Shown: in pieces, positions 28,368 to 37,900 of the stretch
Layout of the letters: each line of letters opens with the position of its first letter
Position numbering within the stretch: position 1 is the stretch's first letter
NCBI GenBank assembly: GCA_022510805.1
Contig: JAFLSS010000005.1
Coordinates: 1-64,000, forward strand
Source: Akkermansiaceae bacterium
GTDB lineage: Bacteria; Verrucomicrobiota; Verrucomicrobiia; Verrucomicrobiales; Akkermansiaceae
Length of the DNA stretch: 64,000 nt
Direction of reading: 5' to 3'
Program-made: the position numbers and the translations under genes
The notes under the pieces: model-generated
Seen by the model: the letters and a program-made list of their open reading frames with translations, nothing else
The model's database searches: none
What the model was told of the DNA's origin: nothing

Positions 28368-29633
28368 TTATTTGACGAAGTAGAGAATAGCGGCAGTCAG
28401 GAAGATGTTGGCCACAGCCAGCTCGATGAACACCAGCCAGCAGAGGCGCATCACCTGATCCCAGCGGAAACGCGGCAGTGTCCAGCGCACCCACACAAAG
28501 AAGAAGATGAATGCCAAGAGTTTGAGCAGGAACACGATAAACTGGCAAAGCACGGCCAGCCACTCACAGCAGCTCGCCAGGGCGGCGTCTGCCCCGAAGC
28601 CGATGGACCAGCCGCCCAAGAAGAGCGTGACCACCATGGCGGAGCCGATGACCATGGCCGCATACTCACCCATGAAGAACGAGGCGAACTTCATCGAGGA
28701 GTACTCCGTGTGGTAGCCACCCACGAGGTCAGTCTCACACTCCGCCATGTCGAAGGGCGTGCGGTTGGCCTCTGCGAATATGCAGGTGGTGAACATGATG
28801 AAACTCAGGAAGAGCGGGATGAAGAGCAGCCAGCGCTGCAGGCTCAGCCCCTGCCCCCAGAGCGGCAGCAGTGTCCAGCCATCTGCCGCCTGGCTCTGCA
28901 CGATGTCCTGCAGATTCAGCGTGCCGAACATCATGAGCAGCGGGATGATGGAGAGCCCCATGGCCACCTCATAGGAAATGAGCTGAGCCGTGGCGCGCAT
29001 GCCACCCAGGAAGGGGTATTTGGAGTTGGATGACCAGCCGGCCAGCGTGAGGCCGTATACTGAGAGCCCGGACACGGCAAATACCCACAGCGGGCCGATG
29101 TTCAGATTGGCCACGCACATGGAGATATCGCCAAAGGCGGTGCTCACGCTCGAGGAGAAGGGAATCACGGCAGCAGCCACAAGCGGCGGGCCGAGCACGA
29201 GCATCGGCGCGAGGATGAAGTAGAACTTGCGCACGTAAGAGGGCGTGATCTCCTGCTTGAGGAAGAGTTTGCCGCCATCCAGCGCCGGCTGCATGAGGCC
29301 GAAAGTGGGGATTTCGCGGTCAAAGCGGAGCCAGCGGCAGAGGCGCGCCACCCAGCCATCTTGCGAGCAGCCGAAGAAATGCAGCGTTTCCTTGAGGGGC
29401 TGTTTTTCTTTGCTGCCGAAGCGGTTGAGCAGGAAAAGCGGCAAGCCGGCGCGGTTCGGACCGGGGCGGTCCTGAATCCAGCCGGCCACGCGGCGCTCAA
29501 TCCACACTGACACCACCACAAAAGCCAAGATCACAGCGAAGACCAGCACCAGCTTCAACACCGTGGTGAGCAGGTAAAACCAAGTCGGATTGCTGAGCAC
29601 ATCACAGCACCAATTCCAAAGCGTATCCATCAT
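28368..29633 (-). CDS. nuoH: NADH-quinone oxidoreductase subunit H
   Basis: VWIERRVAGWIQDRPGPNRAG, LTLAGWSSNSKYPFLGGMRATAQLISYEVAMGLSI, EANRTPFDMAECETDLVGGYHTEYSSMKF. Confidence 0.96.
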   Translation of the reverse strand: MMDTLWNWCCDVLSNPTWFYLLTTVLKLVLVFAVILAFVVVSVWIERRVAGWIQDRPGPNRAGLPLFLLNRFGSKEKQPLKETLHFFGCSQDGWVARLCRWLRFDREIPTFGLMQPALDGGKLFLKQEITPSYVRKFYFILAPMLVLGPPLVAAAVIPFSSSVSTAFGDISMCVANLNIGPLWVFAVSGLSVYGLTLAGWSSNSKYPFLGGMRATAQLISYEVAMGLSIIPLLMMFGTLNLQDIVQSQAADGWTLLPLWGQGLSLQRWLLFIPLFLSFIMFTTCIFAEANRTPFDMAECETDLVGGYHTEYSSMKFASFFMGEYAAMVIGSAMVVTLFLGGWSIGFGADAALASCCEWLAVLCQFIVFLLKLLAFIFFFVWVRWTLPRFRWDQVMRLCWLVFIELAVANIFLTAAILYFVK

Positions 29634-29651
29634 ATCGTGTTGGGGTAATCT

Positions 29652-31388
29652 TTACTTCTTCGCTTTCTCTCGTTCAATCAGGGGGATGGTGACACCCGTG
29701 TCCAGCACGACACGCCCCTGATTTCCAATATTTGCCCAGGTCACGCCCTCGAGCTCGCTGATCTGCTGCGCCATCAGGTCGAGCAGCTGCATGGCCGAGT
29801 TCGCCTGCGCCGCAGCGGCGGCGGCTTCTCCCCGGCCGCAGGCTGCCACCAGCGCGCGCAGGATATCCGCATCTGCCCGGGCATCGCCCAGCGGCTCGAT
29901 GGCTTTGTTGAGGCGTTGGATGCGGCCGGCCACGTTGATCATGGTGCCGTATTTCTCTGCAAAGCTCACACCGGGCAGCACCACGTCTGCGCGGCGGGTG
30001 GTGCCGCTCTCGCTGTGGTGCATCACCAGCAGGTAATCCAGCAGCCCCAGCTGCTCGGGGGTGATGCCGGCCTCTGCCGTGACATCCTCACCCAGCACGA
30101 TGAGCGAGCGGATCTTGCCGGCCTTCACCGCTTTCACGAGCTCAGGCAGCGTGCTGCCGTCATGCCCGAAGATGAGTTTGGCGCCGGTGGTGTTGGGGTT
30201 GCGATCTGCCGAGACCAGCATGTCATCCGCCTCCTGCGTGCGCGGCACGATGTCCACATAGGCCGCGCCCAGTGAATCTGCCAGCAGCTTGCTCAGGTAG
30301 AGCTCTTCGTTGGTGAGGCGGGCGGAGGCGATGATGGCCAGCTCCTCGGGCTTGCAGCGGCGCAGCTGCTCCGCCACGAGGCTGAGAGTGGCCTCCCAGG
30401 TGGAGGGGCGCAGCGGGGCGCCCGCATCCGTGCGCACCAGGGGTGTGGCCAGGCGCTCCGGGGCGTTGATATACTTGTAGTTCAAGCGGTGGTCATCCGG
30501 CATCCAGCAGCTGTTCACCTCGTCATTCTGGCGGGGGGTGATGCGGTAGACACGCTGCTCACGGGTCCAGATGTTGATGTTGGTACCCGTGCCGCAGTTC
30601 ACATCAATGGTGGGCGTGCTCTTGAGGAACCAGACACGCATCTTGAAGCGGAAGTCCTTGCTGGTCATGGCGCCCACGGGGCAGATATCCACCACATTCA
30701 TGGAGTAGTTGCTGTCCAGGCACTTGCCGGGGAAGCAAGACACGGCGTTGTGCGCCCCGCGGCCCACGACACCCAGCACCTCCTCGCCCACAATCTCCTT
30801 CATGAAGCGGATGCAGCGGCGGCAGAGCACGCAGCGCTCCTGGTCCAGATTCACGCGCGGGCCGATGGAGAGATTCTTGCCTTTCTTCACCTTGGACTCC
30901 GTGAAGCGGTGGGAGGCGCGGCCGTAATCCGCGGTGTACTCCTGCAGCTTGCACTCACCCGCCTGGTCACAGATCGGGCAATCCAGCGGGTGGTTGGTGA
31001 GCAGGAACTCCAGCACGCCGCGGCGGGCATCCTCGCAGAGCGCGCCATCCGTGCGGATGCCCATATTCTCCGCCACAGTGTTGGCGCAGGCAATCACCGC
31101 GCGGGGCATCCATTGGATGGTCTGGTAGCCATCCTCATTGTAAGTGGGCGTGGCGCCGGGAGCAAGGCGCGGGGGCATGCCCTGCTCGACAAGGCACATG
31201 CGGCACGAGCCGACCACGGAGAGCTTGGGGTGGTAGCAGAAGCAGGGCACATGCACCCCCACAGAGTTGCATGCATCCGCGATGCGCGTGCCCTTGGGGA
31301 AGCGGTACCACTTCCCGTTGATTTGGACATTGACCTTGCCCTCGGCAGCGGCTTGGTCTTTCGGCAGGCTTTCAGGTTCGGAACTCAT
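29652..31388 (-). CDS. nuoG: NADH-quinone oxidoreductase subunit G (short form, 578 aa)
   Basis: GVHVPCFCYHPKLSVVGSCRMCLVE, CPICDQAGECKLQEYTADYG, RCVLCRRCIRFMKEIVGEEVLGVVGRGAHN. Confidence 0.93.
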   Translation of the reverse strand: MSSEPESLPKDQAAAEGKVNVQINGKWYRFPKGTRIADACNSVGVHVPCFCYHPKLSVVGSCRMCLVEQGMPPRLAPGATPTYNEDGYQTIQWMPRAVIACANTVAENMGIRTDGALCEDARRGVLEFLLTNHPLDCPICDQAGECKLQEYTADYGRASHRFTESKVKKGKNLSIGPRVNLDQERCVLCRRCIRFMKEIVGEEVLGVVGRGAHNAVSCFPGKCLDSNYSMNVVDICPVGAMTSKDFRFKMRVWFLKSTPTIDVNCGTGTNINIWTREQRVYRITPRQNDEVNSCWMPDDHRLNYKYINAPERLATPLVRTDAGAPLRPSTWEATLSLVAEQLRRCKPEELAIIASARLTNEELYLSKLLADSLGAAYVDIVPRTQEADDMLVSADRNPNTTGAKLIFGHDGSTLPELVKAVKAGKIRSLIVLGEDVTAEAGITPEQLGLLDYLLVMHHSESGTTRRADVVLPGVSFAEKYGTMINVAGRIQRLNKAIEPLGDARADADILRALVAACGRGEAAAAAAQANSAMQLLDLMAQQISELEGVTWANIGNQGRVVLDTGVTIPLIEREKAKK

Positions 31389-31402
31389 CTCAAAAAAGGG
31401 GG

Positions 31403-32815
31403 TTATGCGTCATCGCGGGAGAGGAATTTGCGCGCCTCCGCAGCCTCCGCAGAGTGCGGTTTGAGCGCGTTGATGGGTTTGGTGAGCGCCAAGAACTCCT
31501 CGCGGAACTTGGTGGTAAAGGCCTGCACCGGCCACGAGCACGCCTCGCCAAAGGCGCACACCGTGCGGCCGCAGATATTGTCTGCCACAGACTTGAGCAA
31601 GTCCACATCCTCCGGGGAGGCCTGGCCGTTGCAAATGCGGGTAGAGAGCTTGAGCATCCAGGGATTGCCCTCGCGGCAGGGGGAGCACTGGCCGCAGGAC
31701 TCCCAGGCGAAGAAGCGGTTGAGGTTGTTGAGCATGTGGGGCATGCTGCGGCTGTCATCCATCACAATCACACCGCCGGATCCGCTCATGGAGCCGTGCT
31801 GGGCAATGCTGTCGAGATCCATCGGCACGTCAAAAATGCTCATCTTGCGCACACTGCCGTCGGCATTGCGCCCCTTGAGCACCTCATCACAGCGCATCAC
31901 CTTGGCAGAGGCGCCGCCGGGGATGATGGCCTTGAACTGCCGCCCGTCCTTCGGGCCGCCGCAGAGGTCATAGAGCAGCTCACCATAGGTGATGGAGCCG
32001 GAGATGATCTCATAATACCCGGGGCGCTTCACATCCCCGGACACGCCGATGATGCGCGTGCCGGGGCTGCGCGTGGCGCCCTCAGCCGCGTAGGCCTCGC
32101 CGCCGCGCATCAGCACTTGGCGCACTTGGCAGAGCGATTCCACATTGTTCACGATGGTGGGGCAGCCGTACAGACCGATGGCGGCCGGGAAGAAAGGCGG
32201 CTTGATGCGCGGATAGGGGCGCAGGCCTTCGATGGAGTTGATGAGGCCGGTCTCCTCACCGCAGATATAGGCGCCTGCACCGCGGTGCAGGACAATCTGC
32301 AGGTCATAGCCCGTGCCCAAGATATCCTTGCCGAGGAAGTTGTGCTCTTCCGCCTCCTTCAGGGCTTTCTGCACAATCTTGGCGCCCTCGGGGAACTCCT
32401 CGCGCATGTAGATCACGGCGTAGTGGGCTTGCACCGCATAGCAGGCGATGATCATGCCCTCAATGAGCTGGTGCGGATCTTGGTGCACGATGAAGCGGTC
32501 CTTGAACGTGCCGGGCTCAGATTCATCGCAGTTGCACACCAGGTACACCGGCTTGGTGTTGCCGCGGGGGATGAAGGTCCACTTCACGCCGGTGGGGAAA
32601 CCCGCGCCGCCGCGGCCGCGCAGACCACTCTTTTTCACTTCGTCGATAACCGCGGCAGGCTCCATGGCGAGCGCCTTCTTGAGCGTCTCGTAACCGCCAT
32701 CCTGAAGGAAGCAATCAATGGACGGGTCGTAGCCGACGCGGTCAATATTGCGGAAGATGCGGCGCGTCTCGCGCGGGTGCGGCTCACGGCCTTTTTTGTA
32801 GGTGATCTCACTCAT
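31403..32815 (-). CDS. nuoF: NADH-quinone oxidoreductase subunit F
   Basis: GLRGRGGAGFPTGVKWTFIPRG, VCNCDESEPGTFKDRFI, GAGAYICGEETGLINSIEGLRPYPRIKPPFFP, SCGQCSPCREGNPWM. Confidence 0.97.
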   Translation of the reverse strand: MSEITYKKGREPHPRETRRIFRNIDRVGYDPSIDCFLQDGGYETLKKALAMEPAAVIDEVKKSGLRGRGGAGFPTGVKWTFIPRGNTKPVYLVCNCDESEPGTFKDRFIVHQDPHQLIEGMIIACYAVQAHYAVIYMREEFPEGAKIVQKALKEAEEHNFLGKDILGTGYDLQIVLHRGAGAYICGEETGLINSIEGLRPYPRIKPPFFPAAIGLYGCPTIVNNVESLCQVRQVLMRGGEAYAAEGATRSPGTRIIGVSGDVKRPGYYEIISGSITYGELLYDLCGGPKDGRQFKAIIPGGASAKVMRCDEVLKGRNADGSVRKMSIFDVPMDLDSIAQHGSMSGSGGVIVMDDSRSMPHMLNNLNRFFAWESCGQCSPCREGNPWMLKLSTRICNGQASPEDVDLLKSVADNICGRTVCAFGEACSWPVQAFTTKFREEFLALTKPINALKPHSAEAAEARKFLSRDDA

Positions 32816-32830
32816 CGTAGCGGAGGGGAA

Positions 32831-33418
32831 TTAGGATTTCACTTTCTTGGAATAATCAGCCACCAGCTTGTCCACCATAGCTTTATCCACTTGAGAATAA
32901 AGCGTATCATTGATCATGATATTGGGACCGAAGCCACAGTTGGCCAGGCACTCCACAGCCTCAAGGCTCCACACACCATCAGGGCTCACGGCGATGGGCT
33001 CCTCCTCTGTCATGTCGGCGGGGTTGATCCCCGTTTTCTCGCAGATATAGGGCAGCAGCTCCTCCGCGCCGGAGAGCGCGCAGGCGATGGTGTGGCACAC
33101 GCGGATGTGCCATTTGCCGGGGCACATCCGGCGGATGCCGGGGTAGAAGGTCACCACACCCTCCACGTGGATCGGGGTGCACAAGCACATCTCCGCAATC
33201 CAGGGGATGGACTCGGGGGAGATGTAGCCGAACTTCTCTTGGATGAGGTGGATGATGGGAAGCACGGCAGACTGCTCTTTGCCCTCGGGGTAGAGCGCCA
33301 CAAGCTCCTTGGCCTTTTTCTCGAGAGCGGGCGTCACCTTAAAGGCAGGGAAAAATTGCTCGCCGGGCGAGGGGCGCCGCTCTGTCAGGGCTTGGATAGC
33401 ATCAGGTTGGTCAGACAT
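32831..33418 (-). CDS. nuoE: NADH-quinone oxidoreductase subunit E (2Fe-2S)
   Basis: VLPIIHLIQEKFGYISPESIPWIAEM, VEGVVTFYPGIRR, VCHTIACALSGAEEL, VECLANCGFGPNIMINDTLY. Start at MSDQPD (33418) preferred over the track start. Confidence 0.93.
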   Translation of the reverse strand: MSDQPDAIQALTERRPSPGEQFFPAFKVTPALEKKAKELVALYPEGKEQSAVLPIIHLIQEKFGYISPESIPWIAEMCLCTPIHVEGVVTFYPGIRRMCPGKWHIRVCHTIACALSGAEELLPYICEKTGINPADMTEEEPIAVSPDGVWSLEAVECLANCGFGPNIMINDTLYSQVDKAMVDKLVADYSKKVKS

Positions 33419-33477
33419 GGCAGAAAAGTGGAGTGGGAAAGGATGGGGGAAGAGAGAGAGGCATCTGCTCGCGGGCT

Positions 33478-34722
33478 TTAACGATCGCACTCACCTTGCA
33501 CGAAATCGAACGAGCCGAGGATGGCGCCGATATCGCTCACGAGGTGACCCGGCAGCAGCTCCGGCAGGATGGAGAGCGTGCAGAATGACGGGCTGCGCAT
33601 CTTCAGGCGGTTGGCTATGCCGCCGCCCTGAGAGTCGAGGAAAAAGCCCAGCTCGCCCTTGGGGTTTTCTGCGGCAAAGAACACCTGCCCGGCCGGGGCG
33701 TTCACGCACTCCGTGCTCACCATAAATTGGCGGATCAGCTCCTCCATGCCCTGCATGGCGTCTTCCTTGCGGGGGAGGATACCCTTGACGCCCTGCACGC
33801 AGATGGGGCCCTTGGGCATGGTGGCGCACACCTGGCGGATGATACGAACAGATTGCAGAATCTCCTCGAGGCGGAGCTGGAAGCGCGCGTAGCAGTCGCC
33901 CTCCTGCGCCACAGGCACATCAAACTCATACTTCTCGTAGCCGAGGTAGGGGTTGGTCTTGCGCAGGTCACGGGCCACACCGCTGGCGCGGAGGTTGGGG
34001 CCGGTCATGCCGTTTTGCAGCGCCATCTCGCGGGGGATGACACCCACGCCCACGAGGCGGTCGATGAATACCTTGTTGTGCAGCAAGAGTTTTTTGACCT
34101 CAGCCACAGTTTTCTCCGCGCTGTCGCAGAAGGCAAGCACCTCTTTCTCAAAGCCGGCGGGCAGGTCACGCGTCATGCCGCCGATGCGCGTATAGCTGGA
34201 GGTGAAGCGGGCGCCGCAGATTTTCTCATAGAAGTTGTGCACCTTTTCTTTCTCCTCATAGCAGTAGAGGAATGCCGTCATCGCGCCCGTATCCATGGCG
34301 TACACACCCAGCCCCAGGAAATAGGATGAGATGCGCGAGAGCTCTGAGCAGAGCACGCGGATGGCTTGGCCGCGCTCCGGCAGCTCCCAGCCCATCAGTT
34401 TTTCCACAGCGCAGGCATAGGCGATGTTGTTGCTCATGGGCGCCAGGTAATCAAAGCGGTCCGTGTAGGCAACATATTGGTTGTAGTGGCAGTTCTCCGC
34501 GATCTTCTCCATGCCGCGGTGCAGGTAGCCGATGATGGGATCACAGGAAACAATCTCCTCACCATCAATGACAATTTTCAAGCGCAACACACCGTGAGTC
34601 GCCGGGTGAGAGGGGCCCACATTGAGCGTCATCAGCTCATGGGGCATATCTGCATCGTTGCGCAGATAGTCAAGCGTTGTGCTGTTCTTATCAGACACTT
34701 GTATCAGTTTGGTCGTCTTCAT
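33478..34722 (-). CDS. nuoD: NADH-quinone oxidoreductase subunit D
   Basis: MTLNVGPSHPATHGVLRLKIVIDGEEIVSCDPIIGYLHRGMEKIAENCHYNQYVAYTDRFDYLAPMSNNIAYA. Confidence 0.96.
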   Translation of the reverse strand: MKTTKLIQVSDKNSTTLDYLRNDADMPHELMTLNVGPSHPATHGVLRLKIVIDGEEIVSCDPIIGYLHRGMEKIAENCHYNQYVAYTDRFDYLAPMSNNIAYACAVEKLMGWELPERGQAIRVLCSELSRISSYFLGLGVYAMDTGAMTAFLYCYEEKEKVHNFYEKICGARFTSSYTRIGGMTRDLPAGFEKEVLAFCDSAEKTVAEVKKLLLHNKVFIDRLVGVGVIPREMALQNGMTGPNLRASGVARDLRKTNPYLGYEKYEFDVPVAQEGDCYARFQLRLEEILQSVRIIRQVCATMPKGPICVQGVKGILPRKEDAMQGMEELIRQFMVSTECVNAPAGQVFFAAENPKGELGFFLDSQGGGIANRLKMRSPSFCTLSILPELLPGHLVSDIGAILGSFDFVQGECDR

Positions 34723-34856
34723 AATCTCCATCGGGCCGGGACACACCGCCCCCGCCTCAGCGCTGTGCCAATAAACTACCACTCTATCCCCTTTTTGTCA
34801 AGGGAGATTTGCGAGTTCCGCGCACTCGCGCGCGATCCTTTTTGTCACCATGCAAA

Positions 34857-34890
34857 CGAGCGGTGCATCCACCGGGGGATGCACCGCTCG
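34857..34890 (-). terminator. Hairpin downstream of the autotransporter gene
   Basis: Perfect 14-bp inverted repeat CGAGCGGTGCATCC / GGATGCACCGCTCG, followed on the minus strand by TTTGC, between the autotransporter stop (34911) and nuoD. Confidence 0.7.
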
Positions 34891-34910
34891 CGGCTTATCT
34901 CACCACGCCT

Positions 34911-37900
34911 TTAGAACGAGGTTTGTACGCCGAAATTCACGCCCCACAGGGCCGCCCCGGAGCGCAGGTCGGCATTGCCGGAGACAAAGACCTGTGTCTG
35001 CTGATTCACCGGCACGCTGGCGCTCACGCCGAGGCGGAACGCCGTGGAGCCCACCTCGGCGCCGCGCACGCGTGCGCTGTAGCCGGGGTTGCCCAGCAGG
35101 GCCACATTGGTCTCGCTGCGCGTGTCACCCAACTCCTGCGCCACAGCTGCGCTGAACTCCAGCGTCGCGGCGCGGCCAAGGGCCTGAGCCCCCGCCTTGG
35201 TGAGGTAGCGGGCGCCGAGCGCAAGCGTGGCCGAGGTGCGGGTCTGCCTGTCCACATGCAGGCCTGCGCCGTCGGCGCCGGTTTCTTCATAACCATTCAC
35301 CGACACGCTGTTGATCGCGATACTTGCCACGGGCTGCAGGAGGGAGGTCTTCTGCTCCTCGAGGGGGATATCATAGGCCACTTCGTAGATGGCGCCCAGG
35401 GAGGTCGCGCTCGTGTTGGCGGAGGTCGAGTAGGCCACAGAGCCCAGGTCGACATAGCGGTTGAGGCTCACATCTGCGCCGCCGCCCACCAGCGCGAGCG
35501 TGTGGGTCCAGCGCTCGGACTTGCTGCTCAGGAAGAGGCTCAGGTAGTATGAGTCCATCTTGCCGGAGGCAGAGTCCGCCGCCGAGGCGTCCAGGTCACC
35601 ATAGAGCGCCGTGAGGGAGAGGCCCACGCTGAGGTCGGGATTCAGCTCCACATCCGCGCCCACAGAGCCGCCCCAGCTGTTGAGCTTGTAGCCGCTCTCA
35701 TCGCCATCGGTACTGAGCTTGGCAAAGGCGCCGATGCCTTCCACCCACGCATGAGCGCGGAGCTTCTCATCCCCGGCCACAGCGCCCGCGCGGCGCAGCA
35801 CCGCGCGCTGGCGGGTGCGCTCGAGCTGCTGGCGCAGGGAGTCGCTCTGCGCGGCAGAGATTGCCGTGGAGGTGCTGCCGGCCACAGCGGCCAGCGCGCG
35901 AGTCGCCTCACTTGTCTTGCCGGCCACAATCAGATCAGCCACAGCCGCTTCCACCTTGCCGAGCGTGGGGCTCGCCTCCAAATCCAGCGAATCCTTGGCC
36001 GCCCAGAGCAGAGCCGCGCCGGCGCGGGAGTTGAATGTGCCGGCCGCTTCATCAAACAGATTGCCGGTACGGTGCTGCGCCGTGAAGACCACATCATCGC
36101 CCACCACAGTAGCCTTGGCATTCTCGTAGTAGATGTTGAAGAGGCCGGTTGTCTCCACCTGAGAGAGCTCCATGCCGTCCTCCAGCGCGCCGCTGCCCGC
36201 TATGGCATAGCCTGTTGTCTCCTGCGAGAAGAGCCCGCCCTCCGCATGGATGAGCGTGAGCTCCAGCTGATCCGGCATGCCGACACCCAGGCCGGTGCCC
36301 TCCACAGCCACGCCCATGCCACTCTCCAGCACCACGGCGCCATTGCTGCTCAGCAGGGCCGGGAGGGAGTTCACATCCTGCGCGCTGTCGAAGTTCACCA
36401 CAAAGGCGGTGGTCGAGCCGGCGCGCAGAGCCACGCCATCTGTCACCTCCACATGGCCGGCAGCGGCAGCCTCCCGCCCGGAGCCCACAGGAGCAATGCG
36501 CAGCACGCCTGTGTTATCCACGGTGCGGTAGGTCGCGCTGTCCGTGCTGAGGGTGAGGGAGGCCTTTCTGCCGTTCACCAGGTCATAGTTTGCATTGCCT
36601 GCGCCGCTGAGGGTCAGCTGAGTCTCACCGGCCAGGGTCAGCATGCCCTCGCCCCGGAGCTCGCCGCTGAAGACGCCCTGCCCACCGGTGATGGTGAGGC
36701 CGCCCGCGCCATTGATGAGTGTGCCGGCGCCGGAGAGGCCGCCGATGCTCGCTCCCTGCGCCGCGCTCACATCCAGCGTGCTGCCGGAGGCCAGCGCCAT
36801 GGCCGGGCCGGAGAGGCTCACGTCCGCCCCCACGGTGAGATCACCCAGCAGCTCCACCAGGCCCGTGCCGGAGATGGTGCCCGAGGCCGCGCTCAGATCG
36901 CTCGAACCGCTGAGGGTCAGCTTGCCGTTCACCTCCAGCTCGTTCGCGCTCACATCTTTACCATCTGCGCGGGTCGGTGTCTCGGGGTTGAGGCTCAGGC
37001 TGCCTGCCGTGTTGGCCTTGCCGTTGAGCACCAGCTTGCCGTTCTTCACATCCAGATCACCGGCGGTCTTCAGGTTGCCGTTGAGCACCAGAACATCATT
37101 GCCCGTCTTTTGGATGTTGACCTCACCCGCGGTGCCGAGATTGCCGTTGAAAGACGTGGCGCCGTGAGTCACCATATTGCCCTGCACATCGTAAAAACTC
37201 TCATTGCGCAGCTCCACAGTGAGGGGCGTTTGGCCGCTGTTGCTGATCTCCAAATTGGCCTTACCCTGCAGCTGCTTGATGGTGGAGTGGTTGCTCTGAG
37301 CCGTGGCTTCCACCGCGAGCTTGGTATCGAGGTCGATGATCACCTGGCCGTAGGGGTCGAAAGCATCCACCTGCGTGAGCGTGCTTTGATTCTCCACGCT
37401 GGTCTGCCACACATTGCGCGTCGCGGCTGTCAGGTAAAGCTTGCCGCCGTCCTCGCTCTCAATGTAGGCGAACTCCACGCCGCTGCCGGTCGCCAGCAGG
37501 AAGTGCGTCTGCAGCCAGCTGATGAGCTCACTGCCCTCCTTGCCCTCCATGCCGGTGATGGTGCCGTTGGTAAACCACAACTCCAGCTTGCCGCTGCCGA
37601 AGCTGCCCAGCAGGTCATCAGAGAACTGCAGCTTCACTGCTGAGCTATCCCCAAAGCCCACTGTGCCGGAGCCGCTGAACTGAATCAGCGCGGTCTCTGC
37701 CTCGCTGCCGCCCACTCCCACGTGCTGGGTGCCGAGGGTCAGCATATTGTCCATGCCCGTGAAGGTGAGGGGGCCCGTGAGCTCGGTGATGGAGATGCCG
37801 GAGGCTGTCTTGATGTTCTTCACATACTCGGCGTTCAGGCTGCCCATGGCCAGCACACTGCCGGAGTAGGCAGCCGAGGTGTTGATGATGACATCTCCCG

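Noticed and set aside
31454-33481. 675-aa plus-strand ORF
   Set aside because: Antisense to nuoF and nuoE; a GC-bias shadow ORF.
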